NCBI GenBank assembly: GCA_005789925.1
Contig: SXWG01000086.1
Coordinates: 1 to 7,825 of the forward strand
Direction of reading: 5' to 3'
Length of the DNA stretch: 7,825 nucleotides
Source: Actinomycetota bacterium
Lineage (GTDB): Bacteria; Actinomycetota; Acidimicrobiia; Acidimicrobiales; Ilumatobacteraceae
The notes below the pieces were generated by a model. That model was not told where the DNA came from and searched no databases. It saw only the letters and a program-made list of their open reading frames with translations. The translations under genes were made by a program, and so were the position numbers. Below are positions 1 through 5,571 of this stretch, in pieces (position 1 is the first letter of the stretch; each line of letters starts with the position of its first letter).

Positions 1-63
1 ACCGGAGTTTGCGATACCGAGTGTGATGGCTTGACGGATCCACCATGTGGCGTAGGTGGATAA
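1..63 (-). pseudogene. In-frame continuation of the sigma factor (regions 2.3-2.4) beyond the amber codon, running off the window
   Basis: Read on the minus strand in the same frame as the upstream sigma-factor segment, bases 63 to 1 encode LSTYATWWIRQAIT and then LGIANSG. This is the hallmark sigma region 2.3/2.4 sequence that normally follows GFKF in RpoD/SigB-type factors. The frame is therefore intact across the stop, and only the Lys codon expected after GF is TAG. The next codon gives Leu instead of the usual Phe, and Leu stands where Arg is usual in QAITRGIAN. The segment has no good start of its own, so it would be translated only by readthrough. The rest of the gene lies outside the window. 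Confidence 0.8.
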
Positions 64-435
64 CTAGAAGCCTTTGCGCCAGTCGAACTTTTCGACGTCG
101 TTCATGAGACCAAGGTTTCCTTCTTGACTGAGATCGAGTAGTGGAAGCCCAGATGCTTGGTATTTCTTTGCGATTGACACTACGAGGCGCAAGTTCGACT
201 GCACGAATGCACGCTCGGCGATTTCGCCTTCACGAATGATCTTCTTCAGTTCGCGACGCTTGGCGACGGTGACATTCTTGGTAGCTGCAAGTTCTTCGCC
301 GGCGGCTTTGCCAGCTTCAATTGCCTTTGCGAGGCGGACTTCATCGTCTTTGGTGAGAAGTGTGTATTGACCGATATCAGTCAGATAGAGACGTACAAGG
401 TCTTCTTCGTCGCGATCCACACGATCCTTCGCCAC
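64..435 (-). CDS. Sigma-70 family RNA polymerase sigma factor (RpoD/SigB-like), N-terminal half, ended by premature amber codon
   Basis: Group 1/2 sigma factors bind RNA polymerase core and recognise -10/-35 promoter elements. The frame shows region 1.2 (EEDLVRLYLTDIGQ, about residues 10-40) and regions 2.1-2.2 (AFVQSNLRLVVSIAKKYQ, then LLDLSQEGNLGLM, about residues 76-111), followed by EKFDWRKGF and a TAG codon at 64-66. I place the start at GTG 433-435 because GGAG (441-444) lies 5 bases upstream and the family-like sequence begins there; the frame is open upstream to an ATG at 508-510, but that stretch looks non-coding. A complete member would be about 300 residues or more and would continue into regions 2.3, 2.4, 3 and 4. 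As read, the product is 123 residues with no -10 or -35 recognition, so it should not work as a sigma factor. Several otherwise conserved residues are also unusual (S in DLSQEGN, ND in LMNDVEKF). It is either a pseudogene, a divergent paralogue or sequence error near an assembly edge. Family call is sure; state of the gene is not. Confidence 0.85.
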   Translation of the reverse strand: MAKDRVDRDEEDLVRLYLTDIGQYTLLTKDDEVRLAKAIEAGKAAGEELAATKNVTVAKRRELKKIIREGEIAERAFVQSNLRLVVSIAKKYQASGLPLLDLSQEGNLGLMNDVEKFDWRKGF

Positions 436-597
436 GCTGACTCCGAACTGTCTCACCGGCCACCCCGCCGGGGCCGAATAGGGGAAGGATACCGACGGGT
501 GGTGGCGCAACCACAGGGGAGACCAGAAGTTCGCGAACTGGCGACATTCGTGGCGTTGCGGCAGGCACAGGTTGCAATTCCTGGTTACTCTTTGTCT
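436..597. promoter_or_regulatory. Divergent intergenic region between the sigma-factor gene and the Bax-inhibitor-like gene
   Basis: These 162 bases separate two divergent starts and must carry both promoters. For the sigma gene, the minus strand has a Shine-Dalgarno GGAG (441-444) and a possible -10 hexamer TATCCT (complement of 486-491) with no clear -35. A GC-rich palindrome, CCCC-GCC-GGGG at 463-473, lies in what would be the sigma 5' leader and could form a short hairpin. For the plus-strand gene, a TACTCT hexamer sits at 586-591 (listed separately). No RNA gene or riboswitch is recognisable. Confidence 0.4.
586..597 (+). promoter_or_regulatory. Candidate -10 element for a leaderless start of the Bax-inhibitor-like gene
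   Basis: TACTCT at 586-591 fits the actinobacterial -10 pattern TAnnnT and lies 6 bases before ATG 598, so transcription would begin at or within a base or two of the start codon. No Shine-Dalgarno sequence precedes the ATG. No good -35 hexamer is seen at the usual 16-18 base spacing. The same layout occurs at two other starts in the window. No transcript data support it. Confidence 0.45.
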
Positions 598-1686
598 ATG
601 TCAAACCCTCTGCTCAATGAAAAAACGATGACTCAGGCGGTGACTCGCACCGAAGGTGACGCCGGTTGGGCAGCACCAACAGGTCAAACTGCGGGCACCT
701 GGGCACCACCAGTTTCAGATGGTCCTGTCACCACATGGCACGGCGGTGTGATGACGGCACGCGGCACAGCGAGCGCGACCATCATGTTGCTTCTCTTGCT
801 CGTGGCGTCAGCTGCAATTACGTGGACACAGGTCGACGTCGTCTCGTCCACGTCGGCTACCGGCGAGGCCACGACGACTTTGAATTTTCCAGTCGGCTGG
901 GTGTTGGGCGGTCTCATCGTCGGTCTTGTGTCGGTTGTTGTCGCGATGTTTAAACCAGCGTTGTCACGTTTTCTTGCACCCGTGTATGCGATCGCTGAAG
1001 GTGTCGTGCTCGGTGCAATCAGTCGTGCATACGATGCGCAGTACAGCGGCATCGTGTTGCAGGCCGTCGGCGTCACCGCAGCAGTGTTCTTTGGCATGTT
1101 GTTCATGTATCGAACTGGCATCATCAAAGTGACGAACCGCTTCCGTCGCACCGTCATGGGTCTCACTGTCGGCGTCGCGATCTTCTACTTCGCGTCAATG
1201 ATCTTCAGCATCTTCGGTGCCACACCGTCGTTCATCAGTGGCGCATCGGGCTTCGGCATTCTCTTCAGCGTGTTCGTCGCCGGACTCGCTGCCTTCAACT
1301 TGGCTCTTGACTTCGACATGATCGACTGGGCCGAGAAGAACAAGATGCCCGCCTATATGGAATGGTTCTGCGCACTCAGCTTGCTCGTCACACTGGTGTG
1401 GCTCTATCTCGAAATTCTTCGCCTGTTGGCGAAACTTCGCGAGAACTGCGTCGTCGCGCACGTGCGCGACAATCAGCGGGGCAGATTCGCCACGCGCGTG
1501 GTGGGACGATGTTCGAGCACTGCATCAGGTATCTCGTTGCCCGTGACTTCACAGGTCCAGTACGAACCTGCCTCAAGACGCGACAGCGCGATTTCGACAT
1601 CGGCGAGGTCTTGTTCGATACCCACCAAGTCGATGGTGGTCTGCGGTGCGGCGTGGTCTTCGTTCATCGACACGTCGCAAGGGTAG
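598..1686 (+). CDS. Bax inhibitor-1/YccA family seven-helix membrane protein with anomalous C-terminal extension
   Basis: BI-1/YccA proteins are integral membrane proteins; the Bacillus member YetJ is a pH-gated calcium leak channel. The start ATG 598 is chosen because MSNPLLNEKT matches the NP-x-x-N-x-KT beginning typical of actinobacterial members. After a Gly/Pro/Thr-rich cytoplasmic stretch (residues 20-50), seven hydrophobic segments follow at roughly 58-76, 97-117, 125-142, 152-170, 186-206, 216-236 and 254-276. The acidic DFDMIDWAEK motif (238-247) lies before the last helix, where the family carries its pH-sensing aspartates. The recognisable protein ends at LRLLAKLR (residue 281, base 1440), where relatives usually stop within a few residues. 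Here the frame stays open to TAG 1684-1686, giving 362 residues. The last 80 are Ser/Arg/Cys-rich, resemble nothing I know, and lie antisense to the TraR/DksA-like gene. The family call is firm; the true 3' end is doubtful. Confidence 0.85.
   Translation: MSNPLLNEKTMTQAVTRTEGDAGWAAPTGQTAGTWAPPVSDGPVTTWHGGVMTARGTASATIMLLLLLVASAAITWTQVDVVSSTSATGEATTTLNFPVGWVLGGLIVGLVSVVVAMFKPALSRFLAPVYAIAEGVVLGAISRAYDAQYSGIVLQAVGVTAAVFFGMLFMYRTGIIKVTNRFRRTVMGLTVGVAIFYFASMIFSIFGATPSFISGASGFGILFSVFVAGLAAFNLALDFDMIDWAEKNKMPAYMEWFCALSLLVTLVWLYLEILRLLAKLRENCVVAHVRDNQRGRFATRVVGRCSSTASGISLPVTSQVQYEPASRRDSAISTSARSCSIPTKSMVVCGAAWSSFIDTSQG
1473..1667 (-). CDS. Small TraR/DksA-family-like protein lacking the zinc-finger cysteines
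   Basis: TraR/DksA C4 zinc-finger proteins bind RNA polymerase in its secondary channel and alter promoter responses; small actinobacterial relatives are mostly uncharacterised. The 64-residue product has a predicted helix (about residues 12-34, IEQDLADVEIALSRLEAG), then SYWTCEVTGNEIPDAVLEHR (35-54) and PTTRV. This closely follows the family pattern YGxCexCgxxIPdxRLealPxtr. However, only Cys39 of the four zinc ligands is kept: Thr42 stands at the second position and the C-terminal pair is absent, the protein ending NLPR. Start ATG 1665-1667 is chosen because the upstream frame would run into the divergent cyclophilin start and looks non-coding; no Shine-Dalgarno precedes it. A TTGACA (complement of 1709-1714) and a TACCCT (complement of 1680-1685) lie upstream, but their 23-base spacing is too long for a normal promoter. 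The gene lies wholly antisense to the extended 3' end of the Bax-inhibitor frame. Confidence 0.7.
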   Translation of the reverse strand: MNEDHAAPQTTIDLVGIEQDLADVEIALSRLEAGSYWTCEVTGNEIPDAVLEHRPTTRVANLPR

Positions 1687-1735
1687 GCGAGTCTCGCCGT
1701 CTGATGCATGTCAATCGGCTTGTAGCGTGCAGGAC
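1668..1735. promoter_or_regulatory. Short divergent spacer with candidate leaderless promoter for the cyclophilin gene
   Basis: The 68 bases between the TraR/DksA-like start and the cyclophilin start must hold both promoters. On the plus strand, TAGCGT at 1723-1728 lies 7 bases before ATG 1736, the spacing expected for a leaderless transcript. An AGGA is present (1731-1734) but only one base from the ATG, too close to act as a Shine-Dalgarno sequence. On the minus strand a consensus-like TTGACA is visible, but no -10 at proper spacing. All promoter assignments here are inferred. Confidence 0.4.
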
Positions 1736-2293
1736 ATGCCTTACCCGTTCCCCGCACTCGATGGATCCACTCAACAGAAGCAGAAGTTCTCTGATGTCCC
1801 TGAAATGGGCATCGATCCGAGCAAGCGTTACACCGCCACCATGGAGACTTCGATGGGAACTTTGGTCATCGCCCTCGATGCGGTGAAGGCGCCAAGGACC
1901 GTCAACAACTTCGTGTTTCTCGCCGGGTACAAGTATTACGACGGCATCATCTTCCACCGCATCATCAACGGTTTCATGTGTCAGGGCGGTGACCCCACCG
2001 GCACCGGTCGTGGTGGTCCTGGTTATCGCTTCGACGACGAATTGCCGAAGCCCGGTCAGTACCAAATCGGATCACTCGCCATGGCAAACGCTGGTCCGAA
2101 CACGAATGGTTCGCAGTTCTTCCTCATCAGCGGACAAAGCGGTGTTCAACTTCCTCCTGCATATGCGTTGTTTGGGCAAGTGGTAAAGGGCCTCGACATT
2201 GTCGACGCCATGCAGAAGGTCGAGACGGACCGCAACGATCGTCCGTTGACCGACGTCGTCATCAACAGCGTCACCATTACAGTCGCCGATTGA
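1736..2293 (+). CDS. Cyclophilin-type peptidyl-prolyl cis-trans isomerase
   Basis: Cyclophilins catalyse cis-trans isomerisation of X-Pro peptide bonds during protein folding (EC 5.2.1.8). The 185-residue product has one cyclophilin domain (about residues 31-183) after a short polar N-terminus without signal peptide, so it is probably cytoplasmic. Active-site landmarks are visible: FHR with catalytic Arg75, GFMCQGGD with Phe80, Met81 and Gln83, the TGTGRGGPGYRF loop, MANAGPNTNGSQFFL (116-130), and ALFGQVVKGLDIVD (144-157). The Trp/His positions of the human CypA pocket fall in LPPAYALFG, as in many small bacterial members. ATG 1736 is chosen because the upstream frame is antisense to the neighbouring gene and a TAnnnT hexamer lies 7 bases upstream. 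The stop codon overlaps the TTG start of the next gene (TTGA, 2290-2293), implying co-transcription and translational coupling. Confidence 0.93.
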   Translation: MPYPFPALDGSTQQKQKFSDVPEMGIDPSKRYTATMETSMGTLVIALDAVKAPRTVNNFVFLAGYKYYDGIIFHRIINGFMCQGGDPTGTGRGGPGYRFDDELPKPGQYQIGSLAMANAGPNTNGSQFFLISGQSGVQLPPAYALFGQVVKGLDIVDAMQKVETDRNDRPLTDVVINSVTITVAD

Positions 2294-3492
2294 CCCGCGA
2301 AGTCAGTGTCGCAGCCGCACGCCGCATGGCGTTGGCCGCACAGGGACTTCACACATCACGCCCGACGGGTCGCATCGACTGTCGACACTTGCGCAAAGTG
2401 TTCGCCACCATCGGAGTCGTGCAGATCGACTCGGTGAACGTGTTGGTGCGCAGTCAAGAGCTTCCACTGTTCGCTCGGCTAGGTGATCACCCGCGTTCAC
2501 TCATTCCTGAGGCCACTGCTAGTGGTGAATTGTTCGAATATTGGGCACACGAAGCCGCACACGTACCGGTGCAGCATCATCGGTTGTTCCGTTGGAAGAT
2601 GGAAGAAGCAAAGAAGGGTGTGATGTGGTCAGGCCTGCGCGAGCTGCAACAGACCAAGCCCCGTTTTGTTCGCGAGGTGTTGAAGAAGGTGCGCGACGAA
2701 GGTCCACTCGTCGCAGGCGACGTGAAGACGCGCACCGGCCCAAAAGGCTCATGGTGGGACTGGGATGAAGGCAAGGCCGCACTCGAGTACCTGTTCTGGA
2801 CGGGTCAATTGACCGCCACTCGTCGAGAGAAGGACTTTGCACGTGTGTATGACATTCCTGAGCGACGCATTCCGGCGCATGCTCTCGACACACCGACGCC
2901 GAAAGCAGCTGAAGCGCGCCGTGAGCTATTGGTGCTTGCCGCAAAGTCATTGGGGGTTGGCACCGCGAAAGACCTTGCTGATTATTTTCGACAGAAGCTC
3001 ACCGCGGCCACCCCCCACATTGCTCACCTCGTGAAGACTGGCGCACTCGAGCAAGTGCAGGTCGAAGGTTGGCGTGAGCCTGCGTACGTGCATCCGGAAG
3101 CACGATCACCAAGAGCAGTGTCTGGTCGAGCATTGCTGTCGCCGTTCGATTCATTGTGCTGGTTCCGACCCCGTATCGAGCGGTTGTTCGATTTCAATTA
3201 CCGCATCGAGATCTACACGCCAGCGCCGAAGCGCGTGTACGGCTACTACGTGTTGCCATTCTTGTTGGACGACAGACTCGTGGCACGTGTCGATTTGAGG
3301 GCTGACCGACACACCAGTCGACTGATGGTGAACGGAGTGTTTGCCGAAAGTGGCATCGACAGAAAACGTGTCACGTCAGAATTGGCAGACGAGTTGGCGT
3401 TGATGGCTCGGTGGCTGGGCCTTGACAGCGTGCACGTGGGCACGCGCGGTGATCTCAGTTCGCTCGTGAAGCGGGCGAGTCGAGGTCGGTGA
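2290..3492 (+). CDS. Winged-helix DNA-binding protein, YcaQ/AlkX-type DNA glycosylase family (HTH_42)
   Basis: The HTH_42 superfamily includes AlkZ of Streptomyces, which unhooks azinomycin interstrand crosslinks, and E. coli YcaQ (AlkX), which excises alkylated bases and unhooks crosslinks. The 400-residue product has family length and order: an N-terminal helical/winged-helix part with ARRMALAAQGL (10-20) and VVQIDSVNVLVRSQELP (43-59), then FEYWAHEAAHVP (82-93), a middle winged-helix region, and the C-terminal LLSPFDSLCWFRPRIERLF (282-300) and YGYYVLPFLLDDRLVARVDLRADR (317-340). The motif Q45-I-D47 matches the QxD arrangement of YcaQ-like members rather than QxQ of AlkZ. TTG 2290 is chosen because the alignment needs residues before Met13 and the TTG overlaps the cyclophilin stop. 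Likely roles are alkylation or crosslink repair; substrate is not deducible. The last 38 bases overlap the convergent DUF2236 gene. Confidence 0.88.
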   Translation: MTREVSVAAARRMALAAQGLHTSRPTGRIDCRHLRKVFATIGVVQIDSVNVLVRSQELPLFARLGDHPRSLIPEATASGELFEYWAHEAAHVPVQHHRLFRWKMEEAKKGVMWSGLRELQQTKPRFVREVLKKVRDEGPLVAGDVKTRTGPKGSWWDWDEGKAALEYLFWTGQLTATRREKDFARVYDIPERRIPAHALDTPTPKAAEARRELLVLAAKSLGVGTAKDLADYFRQKLTAATPHIAHLVKTGALEQVQVEGWREPAYVHPEARSPRAVSGRALLSPFDSLCWFRPRIERLFDFNYRIEIYTPAPKRVYGYYVLPFLLDDRLVARVDLRADRHTSRLMVNGVFAESGIDRKRVTSELADELALMARWLGLDSVHVGTRGDLSSLVKRASRGR

Positions 3493-4348
3493 CCCAGCGA
3501 ATCGCGCCAGTCACGACTTGACCAATTGGTCGATATGCAAAACGCTCGGTGAGTGGCATCCACGGAAGGCGCAACATGACGCGCGTCCACACCGGCATCA
3601 CCGACAACGCACCGGCGGCAATGAGGCTGTATGGAACGCGTTGTGCCGCAGGAAGTGGTGGAGTGATCAGCAAGTAACGCGCGGCATCGCGTGACTCGCG
3701 CGTGCTGCGAAGTTCAGGGCGATATTCCCGCAAGTGATCGCGCAAGGTTTGTTCTGACTCTGGCGGCGCTGGAACACCAAGTTTGCGTGCGATGACCGCC
3801 ATGTCGCTGACGTACGCGTCGCGACCTTCTTGGTCAAGTGGATTGGCACCGAACACCTGATGTGCGGCAAGAAAACTGTCGACTTCGGCGATGTGCACCC
3901 AGCGAAGAAGATGCGGGTCGTTTGCGCTGTAGTCCTCGCCGCTGCTCGTGGTGCCGACGACGCGAGTGTGCACGGCACGAACGCGGTCAACAGCTTGTTG
4001 AGCGACGTCGGCTGGGCCGAACGATGTGGCGGCAAGGAAGTCGGCCGTGCGTTGCAGGCGACCCCACGGATCGTTGCGATAGTCGCTGTGCTGTGCGACG
4101 CCGGCCATCGCGCGCGGGTGCAGTGATTGCACGAGCAGTGCGCGCATGCCACCGATGAACATCGACGCATCTGAGTGCACGCGGTGGATGGGGCGGTCGG
4201 GGGCGAACCAACGCTCACCGGGAGCGTCCATGATGTGGGCGGCCTTCTCGTCGGCGTTGGGGCCGATGACCCGGTCACGAAGTGCACCAGCAAGCGACTG
4301 ACGCACGGCTTCCACCCGCGGAAGTCGTCGGAGCGCTTCGAAGTTCAC
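3455..4348 (-). CDS. Oxygenase MpaB family protein (DUF2236)
   Basis: The DUF2236/MpaB family is related to latex-clearing protein Lcp and to fungal MpaB, and is thought to comprise haem-dependent oxygenases; most bacterial members are uncharacterised. Typical landmarks are GERWFAPDRPIHRVHSDASM (44-63), GGMRALLVQSLHP (66-78), the WGRLQRTADFLAATSFG block (95-111), RAVHTRVVG (124-132), LLRWVHIAEVDSFLAAHQVFG (147-167) and a C-terminal SLIAAGALSVMPVWTR segment (241-256). His77, Arg99, Thr101, His127 and His152 are plausible conserved positions, but I cannot say which binds haem. There is no signal peptide. Start GTG 4346-4348 gives 297 residues and keeps the divergent spacer free; an upstream in-frame GTG at 4388-4390 would add 14 residues. 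Neither has a good ribosome-binding site. The 3' end overlaps the YcaQ-like gene by 38 bases, tail to tail. Confidence 0.85.
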   Translation of the reverse strand: MNFEALRRLPRVEAVRQSLAGALRDRVIGPNADEKAAHIMDAPGERWFAPDRPIHRVHSDASMFIGGMRALLVQSLHPRAMAGVAQHSDYRNDPWGRLQRTADFLAATSFGPADVAQQAVDRVRAVHTRVVGTTSSGEDYSANDPHLLRWVHIAEVDSFLAAHQVFGANPLDQEGRDAYVSDMAVIARKLGVPAPPESEQTLRDHLREYRPELRSTRESRDAARYLLITPPLPAAQRVPYSLIAAGALSVMPVWTRVMLRLPWMPLTERFAYRPIGQVVTGAIRWVTDLDSPASRAN

Positions 4349-4425
4349 ATTCCCATCGTTACAGCGATTCGACGCGAATGCGTAGCGCACCGGTATGTAT
4401 TTCTGGCGCCAGTACGCTTTCGTCC
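4349..4425. promoter_or_regulatory. Divergent spacer with candidate leaderless promoter for the AI-2E transporter operon
   Basis: On the plus strand TACGCT at 4413-4418 fits TAnnnT and lies 7 bases before GTG 4426; no Shine-Dalgarno or convincing -35 is present. This would drive the three-gene unit that follows. On the minus strand a weaker TAACGA lies 7 bases before the GTG at 4348, which mildly favours that start for the DUF2236 gene. If the longer DUF2236 start is real, only 35 bases separate the genes. Confidence 0.4.
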
Positions 4426-5571
4426 GTGAGCGACACCCCTTCTGGCTCGACGCCTGACACTCGTCACATGCCGCGCTGGGTTCTTCGGGCAGTGGTTCTG
4501 TTCTGGCTCGGCTATCTCGGAATGTTGGTCGCGCGGTATTCGTTCAATCGGCTCAGCCAACTGCTCATTTTGTTGCTGGTCAGTTTGTTCCTCGCATTCG
4601 CCATCGAACCAGGTGTGAACGCCCTCGGTCGGCGCGGATGGGGGCGTCGCCGTGCAACGTCATCGATCATCCTTGCGATCATCCTCGGTGTGTTGGCCTT
4701 CATCGGCATCGTCGGCACTGTCGTCGGCACTCAGCTCGCTGATTTGGCGACGAACAGCGAACAGTATGTGAACGACACGGTGAAGTTCATCAACGACGCG
4801 TTCAACACCAACATCGACCCACAGGCAGTGAACGATCGCATCACTGATCCGAATGGGCCGGTGCAAAAGTTCATCGACAGCCAACAAGACCGAGTGTTCT
4901 CGGTGACCCTGCAAGCACTCGGCGTGTTGCTGCAGATCTTGTCCATCGTGTTGTTCACCTATTACCTCGTCGCCGACGGACCACGGTTGCGCCGGTCGAT
5001 CTGCAGTCGCCTCGAACCAGATCGTCAGCGTCGCGTGCTCGACACATGGGACCTCGCCATCACGAAGACTGGTGGTTATCTGTACTCACGCGCACTGCTC
5101 GCGTCTCTCTCGGCTTTCTTCCACTGGATTGCCTTCCAAGCCATCGGCATTCCTGCACCCGTTGCGATGGCGTTGTGGGTCGGCCTCGTGTCGCAGTTCC
5201 TGCCTGTCATCGGCACATATCTCGCCGGCGTGTTGCCGATTCTGCTCGCGTTCCTTGACTCGCCGGTCAAGGCTCTCATCAGCATCGGGTTCATCGTGGT
5301 GTACCAACAAGTCGAGAACTACTTGTTCGCACCTCGCGTGACTGCACGCACGATGGAGATTCATCCGGCATTCGCGTTCGGTGGCGCAATCGCCGGTGGT
5401 GCTTTGCTCGGACCTATCGGTGCAATCCTTGCGTTGCCTGCCGCAGCGATGGCCCAGGCACTTGCGAGCAGTTGGGGTCAGCGCTACAACGTCATCGACG
5501 ACACGCTCACCAACATTCGAGACATCGACAAACCTCAACGTAAACGCCAACGGAAACGCAAGAATCGATGA
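4426..5571 (+). CDS. AI-2E family (PerM/TqsA-like) membrane transporter
   Basis: The family includes E. coli TqsA (autoinducer-2 export), YdjX-type permeases and Na+/H+ antiporters; the substrate cannot be told from sequence. The 381-residue product has the family arrangement: hydrophobic segments near 20-36 and 44-60, helix 80-101, a soluble amphipathic region with helices (about 105-155), a helix near 160-183, and a C-terminal bundle with 223-243, 246-268, 266-277, 282-296 and 315-345. Conserved stretches include TYYLVADGPRLRR (178-190), SQFLPVIGTYLAGVLP (256-271) and YQQVENYLFAPRVTARTMEI (293-312). The tail is very basic (RKRQRKRKNR). GTG 4426 is chosen since VSDTPSG begins right after a TAnnnT hexamer; the longer frame upstream is antisense to the DUF2236 gene. 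Its TGA overlaps the asparaginase ATG (ATGA, 5568-5571), so it probably heads a three-gene operon. Confidence 0.9.
   Translation: MSDTPSGSTPDTRHMPRWVLRAVVLFWLGYLGMLVARYSFNRLSQLLILLLVSLFLAFAIEPGVNALGRRGWGRRRATSSIILAIILGVLAFIGIVGTVVGTQLADLATNSEQYVNDTVKFINDAFNTNIDPQAVNDRITDPNGPVQKFIDSQQDRVFSVTLQALGVLLQILSIVLFTYYLVADGPRLRRSICSRLEPDRQRRVLDTWDLAITKTGGYLYSRALLASLSAFFHWIAFQAIGIPAPVAMALWVGLVSQFLPVIGTYLAGVLPILLAFLDSPVKALISIGFIVVYQQVENYLFAPRVTARTMEIHPAFAFGGAIAGGALLGPIGAILALPAAAMAQALASSWGQRYNVIDDTLTNIRDIDKPQRKRQRKRKNR

Noticed and set aside
55..63. Near match to a DnaA box (TTATCCACC on the minus strand)
   Set aside because: It falls inside the sigma-factor coding sequence, encoding the conserved ST of STYATWW, has a mismatch, and stands alone; no origin features are nearby.
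64..66. Stop-codon reassignment (TAG read as an amino acid)
   Set aside because: Ordinary genes elsewhere in the window use TAG as a terminator (for example the MBL hydrolase at 7521-7523), and no other in-frame TAG was seen inside a conserved domain.
684..1166. 160-residue minus-strand open frame antisense to the Bax-inhibitor-like gene
   Set aside because: The plus-strand frame encodes a clear seven-helix family protein; the antisense translation has no recognisable motif.
1362..1886. 174-residue plus-strand frame spanning the Bax-inhibitor 3' end and the cyclophilin start
   Set aside because: Considered as a possible frameshifted C-terminus of the Bax-inhibitor protein, but its translation is Arg-rich without homology and it crosses two better supported genes.
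3667..4293. 208-residue alternative minus-strand frame within the DUF2236 gene
   Set aside because: Shifted frame of the real gene; Thr/Pro/Cys-rich translation with no family resemblance.
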